Of a DNA stretch of 64,000 nt, positions 36,872-48,545 are shown in pieces. The position numbers and the translations under genes are program-made. Source of the stretch: Cyclina sinensis (Eukaryota; Mollusca; Bivalvia; Venerida; Veneridae); the NCBI GenBank assembly GCA_012932295.1, contig JAAONU010000019.1, positions 18,981,908 through 19,045,907 of the forward strand, written 5' to 3'. A model generated the notes under the pieces. That model had not been told where the DNA came from. It made no database searches and saw nothing but the letters and a program-made list of their open reading frames with translations. Position 1 is the first letter of the stretch. The number at the start of each line of letters is the position of its first letter.

Positions 36872-39139
36872 TTATATTGCTTTACCTTGTGATGCTTTTC
36901 ATTGCCATCAGATATGAGAAAACTTTGTGAATCAAGGGAACAGCTAGGCTATAAAGATTTTTTTTTTTCATTTTACCTCTGACCTAAAACATAATGTACT
37001 AAATAAAATAGAACCAATTAAATTTGGGACAGGTTAAATAACAAAGTTTCCTAACTGGAACAGCTTATGTTAATAGACCCTACATCCCTTTATGTGTACA
37101 ATGGATTTGTCCATTGTTAAGTTTGTACACATGAATTCATCATTTATAGGGGTGTTAAGTGAAAACTAAGATTGAATAAATAATAAACACACAGAGCAAA
37201 CCGGGGTCAGACTACATAGATTTGTAGCATTGTCTACACTGGTCACTAAAGCCAAGAAAAAATTGTTTTGAAAATGATAACGGTCAAGATCAGCTTGGCA
37301 TGACCTTGACATTTTACTAGTTAACATCAGATTCAATAGAGATAGTGCTAATTGTACTATAGCAGTGTAAGTCTGTCGTAATGAATATAAACAGATAATT
37401 GGCGCATCAGTCATGATAATGCATGTATCTTTGATTGGCAACATGGCTACAACATGATGAATACGAACAGTTTTCAAAACAAGCACTGTCCTGCCATGGT
37501 TGACACTAAAAATATGGACTTCAGTGTAGAGGTCATAGGAAAATAGAATCATTTTAAATGAAAAAAAGTTTTGTGCCTTCTGGCAGAAACCTTGAGAATT
37601 TTGATATCGATTCAGTTTAAATCAGTTACATGGTTTTAAAATAGAGTTTTTTTGTGTGATATCTTTGGTACATTATTATTTATTAAGTGAAAAAGATACC
37701 TGTACAATGACTGCAAACTGCCTGAATTATGTTATCATTGTCAACATATCAAAGATTGTTGTACCCTTTATGATAACTCTATTAAAAAGCTCTGAAAACA
37801 AAATTTACATTATAAATAAAACAAGTTTTGAATCGAAGTAGACATCTGTTGATCTTTTTATAAATAGATTGATGGATAGATTATCAACAATTCAGTCGAG
37901 AATGTTTGCTATAAAACTGGAGTAAAATACACTAGAATGAAGATATGGGTGTTGATAGGCCGGTGTGAATAGCGAGCGTTTCACGCATCTATAGTTTACT
38001 TCAAAGGTCACCTCGTCTTTTGACTGACATCTATGGAAATTATGCAGGTAATACAACCTGTACAGTAATTTTCTTGCAGTTTAGCCATTGTGCAGGCCAT
38101 TTTGCAGTTTAATTCATCTTTTTATTTCAGTAATTATTCTAATAAAAAATGATGACAAAAATGTACTGCTACTTGACAGGTGATATTTTGCACCTACACT
38201 TGGAATTTGATGAGTCATTTTAACAATTTTTATTGCCAAACTATTACTTCCATTACACTGAAAACAGTTGTGTTGCTATATTGGAATCATTTTTCATGTT
38301 TCCCTTATTACAAAGCATATCAGTTAATAGATCTCAACATCCCTTATGATTATTACTTGATATTAACTTATGTTGAGAAATTTGGGTGCTATGGCAACAG
38401 ATGGACTTGAAATATTGCCAAAATGGTGATATACTTTTGAAGCCCTATATATATATTCATTTTAAACTTGTTACATGTTTTGATACTCAAAAGACCAGTT
38501 CATATGTTATGTCCCTTAAATCTGACTGTTGATTTCACAAAGTTATCCCCCTTCTTCACATTGAAAATTTTCCAAAAATCTACATTTCCTTGAATATTTC
38601 TGGAACCTATGGATGCATTTGATTGAGACTATAAAAACTTTAGTGGTGTTATTATTACTTTACACAATAGGTTTCATAACTCTTTACCTTATATTGACAA
38701 AATTGTGCCCCTTTTATTTAGAAAATATAGCACATTATTTATTCTCTTGAATGTTTTTCTTCCAATTACTTTTGAGATTACATAGAACCTATTCAGCTTT
38801 AGTCAAATCTTACAGATCACACAGCAAGGTGCAGTTATAAGTCTGTTCTTTGTCTTGAAAAATTGAGATATTCATTTGTATAATATGTGACTATATACAC
38901 CCACTTAACAGGCATGTGATCTTTCGATTATCTGCTGAATAAAACATACCCTCGTCTATCATTAAAAAAAACTATTGATTTCAGCAGGGCCTTAATTGAG
39001 ATTAAGGCCTTGATTTCAGCTAACTTATTGTTGGTATTTTAATATTTGAATTTTGTTTTTATTTAGTGTGACAATGCCCTTTCCGGTAGGACACTTATAT
39101 TGCTTTGCAGTAGTCTTGTTTTTTAACAAGTTATGTCTG
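36872..39139. other. No gene seen
   Basis: A+T-rich. A decayed relic of the 'gtctacactggtcactaaagcc' type repeat is visible near 37195-37330. The 128-residue minus-strand frame at 37166-37552 has no recognisable domain and overlaps this relic. A degenerate 'aaatttccttgaatatttctgg' type repeat may lie at 38500-38800. Confidence 0.4.
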
Positions 39140-39605
39140 AAACATTTTACAAATAACTTTATGTATGCTTGACACATTGCCTCGCCTATTGCAAATCAAG
39201 ATATGCATGTTTGGCACGTTGCTTCACTTATTACAAATAACATTATGGATGTTTGACACATCGCTTCACTTATTACAAATAATGTATGAATGCTTGACGC
39301 ATTGCTTCTTTAATTACAAATAACGTTATGAATGCTTGACAAATTGCTTCACTTATTACAATTAACGTTATAAATGCTTGAAGCATTTGCTTCCCTTATT
39401 ACAAATTATGTTAAGTATGCTTGGCACATTGCTCCTCTTTTTACAAATCACGATATATATGCTTGACACATTGCTTCACTTATTACAAATAACGTTATGA
39501 ATGCTTGACAAATTGCTTCACTTATTACAATTAACGTTATAAATGCTTGAAGCAGTTGCTCCCCTTATTACAAATTATGTTAAGTATGCTTGGCACACTG
39601 CTTCG
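39140..39605 (+). repeat. Tandem array, ~53-bp units, nine copies
   Basis: The unit is roughly 'tgcttgacacattgcttcac' then 'ttattacaaataacgttatgaa'. Variants with 'acaattaacgttataaatgc' near 39357 and 39528, and 'gttaagtatgcttggcaca' near 39410 and 39580, recur in the same order. This indicates a higher-order period of about 170 bp. Confidence 0.8.
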
Positions 39606-40110
39606 GCTGCTCTCCGCTGGGGTCAGGAGGTCAAATAGCTGAAATTACGGAAACGTTAAAAAGTTAAACGGTCTGTAGCCCTTACGGCCAAACACCCGAT
39701 AGTAAATAAACAAAACTATCCGGCTTGATTTTGCAGACCACCACGAAGTAATGAGGTTGTGTTACAATTTCATTTAATTTTTACCCATTATCATGCATTG
39801 ACTGAGATTTCATCAACTTATTTTTCATTCACAGTTCAAATCTTACTGCAAACATTGATTAGTTTACTTTGCCGGAGGGCAACTAGACCAAGCTATTTTA
39901 TTTCAAGGTTAAAACACTTGTCTGGCAAGGAAAAATGTAAGTACACAAACTGCAGTATTTCTATGAGTACTTTATTTACGAAGCATTCGCTTAAATGTCA
40001 CTTATTTTCAAAAGCAAAGCTGTTAAATTTACATTGTAAACGCATAAGACTGACAAACACACTCGAACGATGTAAACTCTCTGACTTGCTTATGCCAGTA
40101 ATGCCTTGCT

Positions 40111-40360
40111 TGGAGCGGATCCATGGTCTGGTGATAACGCGCTGGACTTATAATCTAGAGGTCACGAGTTCGATCACCCTCTCCTCAATTAACATTACCG
40201 GGTGGTGAAGTTTCTTTCGGATGAGACGTTTAAACTTGGCCCAATTTCTCTTGAATAGGATGCTTTCTGTATGTTGCACTTTCCTCCACAACCTAAAACA
40301 ACTAGTCTGCATGGGGCGTCGGTCATATGGGCAATGGGTACTGACGAAATATGAACACAC
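40111..40360 (+). mobile_element. tRNA-headed SINE
   Basis: The head GCGGATCCATGGTCTGGTG has an anticodon-stem-like CTGGA / TCTAG. It is followed by 'cgagttcgatcacc', 'ttcggatgagacgtttaaac', 'ataggatgctttctgtatg', 'cctccacaacctaaaac' and 'ggggcgtcggtcatatggg'. Block order is identical to the copy at 62825-63092. The 149- and 82-residue frames crossing it are artefacts. Confidence 0.8.
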
Positions 40361-40741
40361 AAGCCAGTTCAATTGCAATGTTTCAAGCTTGTGCACCGTC
40401 TTCGTAAATTTTAACCGAACTAAGTTTCAAGTCTGCGACCTCCGAGTTTATTTGCCGGCATCACATTTCTCTTTAATTATTTAATAATTTTATTAGCCTT
40501 ATATCAGCAGTTCTAACAATGAAATGCATTCATGTGGCATGCAGAGTGCACGGTAAGAAATTTAAATGTCAACATTAAAATGCATTATATATATACATAT
40601 CACAGCTGGATTTTATTACCAACTGCAACGTCTTAGACAAAAAAAAACCATACGGAAGCCTTTGAATGCAAGTTCAGTGCAGGCCAGTTTACAACGAATT
40701 TATCTTGTTCGGATCGATTTTTGAGATGACAAGCTCATCAA

Positions 40742-40878
40742 TATTCATGAGTCGTCCCCACGGTCCAGTGACTTTAGAGATACATACACACAGGGATTGT
40801 GAAGGACGGCAATTATTTATCTGATCAAAGTTACAGAGATACTTTTAAGGATATTAGAAGGCAGCTGTCGACAGAAAG
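40742..40878 (+). other. Candidate 5' untranslated exon (speculative)
   Basis: A less A+T-rich stretch ends in GAAAG followed by GTATGT, a good splice donor. It holds a 26-codon reading frame that starts MSRPHGP and stops before the donor, as an upstream ORF might. No downstream coding exon was found nearby, so this could be the first exon of a gene with a very long first intron, or chance. The start coordinate is arbitrary. Confidence 0.25.
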
Positions 40879-41290
40879 GTATGTAGAAACAGGTTTTATT
40901 TCTTTTACACCTTAAATTCCTATCAAAATGCACACTTAGCGAAGTAATATACTAGTATCCGACTTTTATTTTATCAAGCCGTAAGAAAATAAGCTAAGAA
41001 AATGTAAATTAAAAAAAAATACAGGTATTTAAAAAAATAAAATGGTATCGTGTGTACAACTTTACTGTTCAAATTTCAAAGAGAAAAATGAACAATAAGA
41101 TGTCATGCAAATTTAAAAGATCAGGATTCGTATCATACCAGGATTTTAGGATAACTTGATACTTTTTTTTATTTCTTAAAAACACGAAATCGACTTCGGT
41201 CAAGGTAGCAGGAAATTTTATATGAAATATGTAGAACATTTATTGTGCACTCAGTAACATATAGTCTTCTTACGGGTTTAGTAGTTGATT

Positions 41291-41504
41291 TTAACCCTTA
41301 ACCTGCTGGAACTGAAAGTGATTAGCCTTTGCCACCAGTATAGAGCCAGGCCAGCCTGCACATCCGTGCAGTCTGACCAGGCTCTATACTGTTGGTAGCT
41401 CTATTTTTGTATTTTGATATTGAAATCCCTTAAACTTTGAATGGACTGTTCCAAATTCATAGCTGGGCAAATCCATTACAAAATTTCAGCATGTTCAGGG
41501 TTAA
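41291..41504 (+). mobile_element. TTAA-ended MITE, 214 bp, copy 2
   Basis: It begins TTAACCCTTAACCTGCTGG and ends 'atgttcagggttaa', with TTAA at both borders. Its central hairpin is TATAGAGCCAGGCCAGCC / GGCTCTATA with an internal GTGCA/TGCAC. It is the inverted-orientation counterpart of 22411-22620, with few differences. Confidence 0.8.
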
Positions 41505-43536
41505 GATCAAAGTTACAATACAGTTACAGTTACCAGTTAAATCAAAGGTAAAGAGATACGGACATTTACATGATCAGTAGTCAGCTTAAATATCAAGAGA
41601 TCCCGAAGCCTAGGTAACTGGGTGATCGTCTTGGGCTGTTATTTACAAGGGTTTTCGGCGGTCGAATTTGGCCTGTGATGGCAGATCTTCTAAATAATGC
41701 TGAAAAGTGAAAACTAACATTTTCTATTACGAAGAGACCAAATTATCAGGTTTAGGTTGTGCAGAGCGCCCTACTTATCACATTAAAACCTTTTTTAGAT
41801 GTCACAAATGTCAATAATTCACGTATCTTTTCTGATCCTTACAGTCAAGGTGTTTACTCGAAAAGTTGCAATACACACCTTACAACATGATTAAAAGTGG
41901 TAAATAAAATGTTGCCAAACCCTTGTTTACAAGGCTAGTTTGTTCGTAGAATCAATCAGTTGTGTCTTAGATCAAAGACTGACGCATGTTGTCTGATTGA
42001 AAACCTACCGGTCAGTATGTAAATAGATGCAAGTTCAAAGTGGGGAGGTTTTGTTTTGATGTATTTGCTTACATGTAATGAAACTGGAGGACTACTTTGA
42101 TAGATTACTCTTGAAAAAGTAATTGTAATTTACATAAAATTCAGGCACGTATTTTCACTTGAAATTTACTCTTGAATTAGACCGGAATAATCTTTTTTAC
42201 CTTCGTCTTTCGATGACTGAAAAGTAACTCCTACAGTTTCTGTAATAATGTAAACAAGTCAAAGTTATCAGACTTTGTTGTGTAAAGTAATGACGAAAAA
42301 CCTGTGACGCATGTTTTTCGAGCATGAAATCAGCAAAAGTCATGATTAGCACATGATTGTCTGACGGCATGAAATCACTCGACAAACGCATATGCTGAGT
42401 CATACCAGACGGCCATGACATCATATGTCGTCTGCGATTCCGCATTAAGGTCTGGTTTCCGAAAAGAACTCTGGTACAATAATTTTTGTACCAACCCCAT
42501 ATTAAAGAATGCCATTGAAACTGAATCTAAAATATTATTAGTTTCGAAGTGCAAAATTTTTTATGCAAATTTGACAACATACGAATTTAAACACATCTAA
42601 TGGCAATCTTAACTTGCTTGCATATTTGAAATTTACGAATAAGTGACAGGGCCATTCATTGTTATTAATTTGTCAAATTGTGACAGTCTTTCCAGGTATT
42701 TATTTACTAAATTCATTTACATAGATGAAGGTGATAATGTGTTGTATATCCGCCAAGTAGGCCATGACCGTTCTATTGTTTTTTCCCATATCAGCAAAAA
42801 TCTACATTGATCTCGTGTCATCTCACAACAAACGTGATTCAACTCATGACTGAGGTGTTCCGACTGAGTTGTCACGATGCAGTGATTTCAAGTAGCTCGG
42901 CGTAGCTGTATTAATATAGATTTTGACCTACATTTATAACAAATGAAATTGTTTGATACTAATCTTCAGCTGGAGAACGAAGTTAGTCATTGGTTGAAAG
43001 AGTTGATGTTATGAAATTTAAGGACAGACTTCGTAATTGTTAGTTTACTTGCGTCTCAAAATAATGCTATAATAATAACATTAATACAGCCGTTTATATG
43101 ATATCAAAACGTTTTAACCATGAACAATTATACTAAAAGAAATAAATGTATAATAAATATGACTAACTTATTTATAATATTTTCAGTTCTACACTTCTAG
43201 CATTGAACTCAACATTTCGTTTATAGCTTAAACTGCTGTGGAAATAGGACATTAATTTTGCTTACTCTGCTCGTGTAATATTTGGGGCATTGATCTTGTA
43301 CTCTAACTATACGCCGATCATCTTTTTTTTGAAGATATTTCTTGTTTATTATTGTTTTTGAATTGAAAACATTTCAAACAGAAGCACAAATTTTCCACAT
43401 AGTTTAGCAAACTCTCGACAGTTTTGATACGCCAAAGCATGCTTGCTTGATATTCTAAAGAGAAAAAGCTACCTATATCAGTATGAAACATCGTCCTACT
43501 CTTCTCTGTTTTTTATGTTCCACGACAATATTTCTC
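41505..43536. other. No gene seen
   Basis: A+T-rich unique-looking sequence. All frames are short and lack domains or good splice context. Confidence 0.4.
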
Positions 43537-43983
43537 TTAAAGGGGCTGTGCTCCAGACGACAAAAAAAAAAGAAAGAAAGTTTTCTTGTATTATAAATTT
43601 CTTGTAATATTTATGACTAATGCTTAAAAAATAACTTACTGACAAAAAATAAGTGAAATAATTACATTATAAATTGATTTTTTTCCCTTTCAAAGTGCTA
43701 TACCGTAACGCGACGGTATAACTATATCGTATAAGATTTAAAGTAAATATCTCTAATATAACATGCGACGATGGTGGTGACAGTAAAAGGGTTGGAAATA
43801 TTTTGTTAACAAGAGGGTCCAGAGTTCAAATCAGGCTGGAGCGAAAATATTTTTTTTATTCTATTTTGACTTTTATAATCAGTTTTGAAGTAAAATATTA
43901 TGTTGTTATAATCTCACGGCATCTAAATATATAATTTATGAAACAATTTTTTTTATGTCAAATCTGGAGTACAACCTCTTTAA
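43537..43983 (+). mobile_element. TTAA-flanked MITE, copy 2 (447 bp)
   Basis: It is near-identical to 5972-6412 along its whole length, with TTAA at 43537-43540 and 43980-43983. It has the same terminal inverted repeats, the same CpG palindrome (43699-43720) and the same B-box-like segment. The few substitutions suggest recent activity of the family. Confidence 0.82.
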
Positions 43984-44202
43984 GCAAACCGAGAAATGAG
44001 AATTTACTATTGAAAACAACGAATTACTTCTTTTACTGGTTCACGATCTTAGTAGAGTGTCTGGTGATGAAAAACCCATGATACACAGTTAATCTTACTT
44101 CCTCAGGGAGTTTCTGTTGTATATTTGTACAAACTTCCACTATATCTGTAGATTTTGAAACTGGTTACTTTGTACCATAAATGCATATTTGAGTTTATTT
44201 AT

Positions 44203-44470
44203 CGTCGGCACCGGTTGCTCATATGACCGACGCCCCCTGCAGAAATTAGTTATTTTATGTTGTGGGGGATAGTGCAAGATACAGAAAGCATCCCGTTCCA
44301 GAGACAATCCTGATTCTTTTGTATGCTCAGTGTACAGCAGTGATACATGGGACCTCGGTTTAATGTCTCATCCGAAAGACAATAAGTAATGTTAGTGGAG
44401 GAGCAGGGGATCGATTTTGCGACCCCTGGGTTACCAATCCAGCGCGTTACCACTGGACCACCAATCCGCT
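44203..44470 (-). mobile_element. tRNA-headed SINE
   Basis: The complement starts AGCGGATTGGTGGTCCAGTG and continues with CTGGA..TCCAG, 'ctgctcctccactaac', 'cggatgagacattaaaccga', 'ggtcccatgtatcactgctg', 'gtctctggaacgggatgctt' and '..tatgagcaaccggtgccga'. This is the best-preserved core domain in the window. Frames crossing it are artefacts. Confidence 0.82.
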
Positions 44471-44524
44471 AAAGCATACTGGTACTTATGATTTACGTTT
44501 AAAGTATTCATGTGCATTGTATTA

Positions 44525-44890
44525 CCCTCGCTTAGTTGGTGAGGACATGAAGATTTTCACTTGTACATGCGTCCGTCAAGAAAGGTATTTGCGGTACACT
44601 TATGTTTTACACGAATAATTATCAGCACGTGAAGTTGCGCACCTGGATATTTTGCTGTGGTTTTAAACAGTATAAGCGGACTTACGGCCTTGATTTAGTG
44701 AAAATTTGCTCCTTTTTTCAACATTGTTGCATTTATCTCAAATAGTATATGTATACTTCGCATGCAGTTGTAAAACTTTACAAAAACATCGCAAAAATAT
44801 TTGTCAGCGTGTGAAATTTCGCACCGGGGTATTGTCTTGTGTAGTACTGCAGTTTAAGCGGACCTACGAGCCTAGATTCTTTGGGGGAAA
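44525..44890 (+). repeat. Decayed relative of the 18377-18842 repeat
   Basis: 'atcagcacgtgaagttgcgc' plus 'acctggatattttg', and 'tgtcagcgtgtgaaatttcg', parallel the 18500-18680 units ('gtcagcatgtgaaattacgc'). 'aagcggacttacggcc' and 'aagcggacctacgagcc' mark the two units. Confidence 0.55.
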
Positions 44891-47455
44891 ATGCAGTTAT
44901 CAACTTATATTGCACCTTCCTTCAACTATCATTTTAGCCTTACCTCAGAAGTACCTCTTTGTAGTTCCTGTTTTATTATCATGACTTTCCGTGCAACTCG
45001 ACAAAACGACTGCTTTGCTTTTTATCTGGCCCCTAAACTTGATAGAAAGCGAGATCAGAGCAGAAAATTGGACATCACAATCTTACAAACGCAGTAGTTT
45101 GTAATCTCAGTGTGATGTGACCAGCGGTATGCCATTTATTGAAAAAGTGAAAAGAATGGCCCAAAACAAATCGAGGTGAAATTAATAAAAGAACTTGTCA
45201 CGAGGTCAAATGAAGCTCTCTAGAACAGGAAGCTCTCTTGAACAGGTCTCGTAATTTTCAGATATTTTATTTTGGTGGCCAGGTTGTTAGTTTTTGTTAC
45301 CTTGCATTTGATTCAGTGGTATACAGACTGAAAAACTGGATGCATCTCCTTCATGCAAAATCTTAAGCAAAATCAGTTAGGGTAATACTCTAATTACAAG
45401 GTAGAATGTACTTTCACGCCCTCTTTGGCATTTTCATCAGATATACGAGTTTTAAATTAGTCTCGAGCGATAAAATCTGCTGGAAGTGGGGACATTGTAA
45501 GGCATTATGCATATTCACAAAAGATATACAGTGACTTACACCCCGTGAATAACGTGACAGAATGACGGCGGCTATAGTCACGACGACATTTTTTTGAGAA
45601 ATGGATAAATGCTTTTTTTATCAGCCAGATCTTTGTGCATTATCGTATTACATCATAACTTCTGCCATTTAGTTTATTTTAATTAGATAATTTCTTTTAT
45701 CGGTTGGTTTATTTGTGTAGGCGTTTCATACGCAGGGTCTTGCGCGTGGGAGGAACACTATTAACCCACCCAGTATTTGAAAATGTGTCCCCATTTGACC
45801 CAAGAAATATCAGAGATATTTCGTACAAATGATTTCACGACTGATAATGATTTATAGTAGGCTAGGGTGTGCAGTATAATCTTACATTGTAAAATATATA
45901 CCGTAATGTAAAGGTAGTGACGCCAGTTTTTCTTGTGTGAAGTCTGGAATTCACAATCTGAATGCATGCAACAGGCTTGTCCTCTGCTATACAATCAGGA
46001 CTCCAAACTCCGCGCACCGGTTACGCTAGGCTCAGTAACCACATCTAATCCTGTAAGGGGAGGTCACTGCGTGGGAGATTGTCAGGACTCGTGTAGTTTG
46101 CAATCTACAAGTGCGATAACTCGCCATCAAAGTTTATTGTTCAGCAGAGTAACGGTTTAAAGAAACTGACATGCAACTGACAAACTCTGCAATCTGTTGG
46201 CAAACAATAAAGGAGAAATAGGGAAGCGGTTGACCGGGACCCACTGGCGTGTAGAAGAAGTTATGCAACTCTAAATCTTACGGTAGTTACTTCCCTTTCA
46301 GCTCATGCTTTTGGTTCTCAGTAATCTGTTACGAGGCTACAAGAAATTTGATAAAGCAAGGTCTAGATTAGAACCTGATATTAAATTCCTATAAAAAGAA
46401 CTTTGTTTAAAAAAGCAACATTTTTTTATTAAGGCGTGCAACCTTTCCTAATTGTACGTTTAGCAATGATATTTATTTGACACCCAAACGTATTTTGCTC
46501 TTTAAGTCTATTTTAAGCTTGTAATTATATCGACAAAAGGTTTCTTAGCCATGACTGTTACTTTAGGATACAAAATTACTGCAGTTTTATGTGTTTTAAA
46601 TTGATTCCTTAGATGCCTTGCACAAGCGGTACCTCAACTTTTATTATCTGTTTATTATCCGATGTTGAATGACAAAAAGAGAAATATTTTGCTCGATTAA
46701 ATTTGCACGGAGCGCGTCATGGGTCCGTCTATTCATTCATTCTTTTCTGGATGTAATGCTTCAGTATACCAGACGAACACTTTCCGAGAATGTCATTAGA
46801 ATCTATTATGAATATTTAGTGCCTGAGGTCAGTGCGTATGTCGGGAAATTTGACCACCATTTTTCAGGGAAAAAGAATGTAATGCGAATGTACGCCTTAA
46901 ATGTTTACGACTGTTAAAACGCGTATATGTTGAGAAACTTGAGTTTTAACATGTAAGCGCTTCATGGGAAACTTGGTTTATCATGAACTACCAAAAAGTT
47001 TGAGCTACTCTTTCGATTGCAAGACAAATAAACGTGTATAAAGTTAAAGAAAATGGCAGACAATTGTACGGAAGAAATATCTGAAAAGGGGTAAATAAAT
47101 GTCTAGTCCATTTGTTAAATAGGCTTTTAAGTCCACGATAGGTGAAATAGATTGTCGTTAGTGAGACAGCTTTAACTGGCTGTCATGAGTTAGGAAATAC
47201 TAATATAAGATGAAACAATCGTCAAAGTCGACTTTGCTACGATTAATCGTTTTGTAAACTAGTCTAATAAAACTTAAATAAAAAGAAAAAAAGTTTACCG
47301 GTCATATTATCTTAGAGGACACTGAACACTAGAGACTTGCTTTGAGAACTTTATTGCTTATCATGGATTTAATGACTAAGATAAAATGCTATTGCAAGAA
47401 TATCATAGAGAAGTTTAGCACTCGGAGCTGTCACAAATTCTCAGTACCCTGAATA
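44891..47455. other. No gene seen
   Basis: Frames up to 82 residues are present, but none has a domain, consistent coding composition or splice sites at useful phases. A slightly more G+C-rich patch lies near 45930-46260. Confidence 0.35.
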
Positions 47456-48545
47456 TCCTGTGGGTATATTCTAAATTGTCAGGCATTATTCTATGTTAAC
47501 TGAAGAAACCTTTTTCTGGGAAAAAAATCGCACACCTGTCGTGAAAATACTCATACTCTGAGTATACTCAAACAACTGCGATGTATTTACTCTGGGTAGT
47601 CTCTGGATAAAATCTTACATCTCTCATGGATTTACTCTGTGTATATCCTAGAAATTGGCATGGTTTCTGTCTGGGTTAACTCTCACAACTGTCATTGATT
47701 TACTCTATATATACATCAGAAATTGTCATGGTCTCTCGCTGGGTAAGCTCTTACAACTGTTATAGGCATATTCTTCTATGCGTACTCCAGAAATTCTCAT
47801 GGTCTCTCTCTGGGTAAGCTTTTATAACTGTCATGGACATACAAACATATGTACTTTGTGTATACTCTAGAAAGTACCATGGTTTCTCACTGGGTTAACC
47901 CTCACAACAGTCATGGACTAACACTGTGTATACTCAAAACTTTTGTTATGGTCATTCACAAGTAAATTTTCAGAACTGCCATGGCCTTACTCTGTATATA
48001 TGTCAGAAAATGTCGCTCACTCAGTTAACTCAGGAAACTGTCTTTGATATAAGGGTAGTCTTTGTTTACTCCAGAAGTTGCCATTGTATCTCTTGGTTAA
48101 CTCTTACAACCGTCATTGACTTACTCTGTGTATACTCCAGAAATTCTAATGGTCTCACCTTCTCTGGGATAACTCTTACAACTGTCATGGAGATACTCTG
48201 TGAGTACTCAAGAAATTGTCATGGTCTCTTACTAGGTAAACTCACACAAATGCCATGGACATACTCTGTGTATACTGTAGAAATCGTCATGGTCTTCTCA
48301 GAATTAACACTCACAAATATTAATGACATACTCTTTGTATACTCCAGAAATTGTTATGATCTTTCTTGGATAACTCTTACAACTGTCATGGACATACTCT
48401 GTATATACTCTAGAAATCGTTGTGGTATCACTGGATAAACACTTACAACTGCCATGGACATACTCTGTGTATACTCCAGAAATTGCCATGGTCTTTCTCT
48501 GGATTAGCTCTCACAACAGTCACGGACCTACTCTGAGTATACTCT
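47456..48545 (+). repeat. Minisatellite, ~69-bp units, about fifteen copies
   Basis: The consensus is roughly 'catggacatactctgtgtat', 'actccagaaattgtcatggt', 'ctctctctgggttaactctt', 'acaactgt'. Copies diverge most at the left. Because 69 is a multiple of three, one phase stays open for 170 residues (47926-48438), giving repeated YSRNCHG / LTLTTVMDIL-like blocks. I treat this as non-coding. Confidence 0.8.

Noticed and set aside
37166..37552. 128-residue minus-strand frame as a gene
   Set aside because: It has no recognisable domain or splice support and overlaps a decayed repeat.
39759..40208. 149-residue plus-strand frame
   Set aside because: It runs into the tRNA head of a SINE, has no domain and lacks splice context.
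47926..48438. 170-residue plus-strand reading frame
   Set aside because: It is the minisatellite with a unit length divisible by three; the peptide simply repeats the unit.
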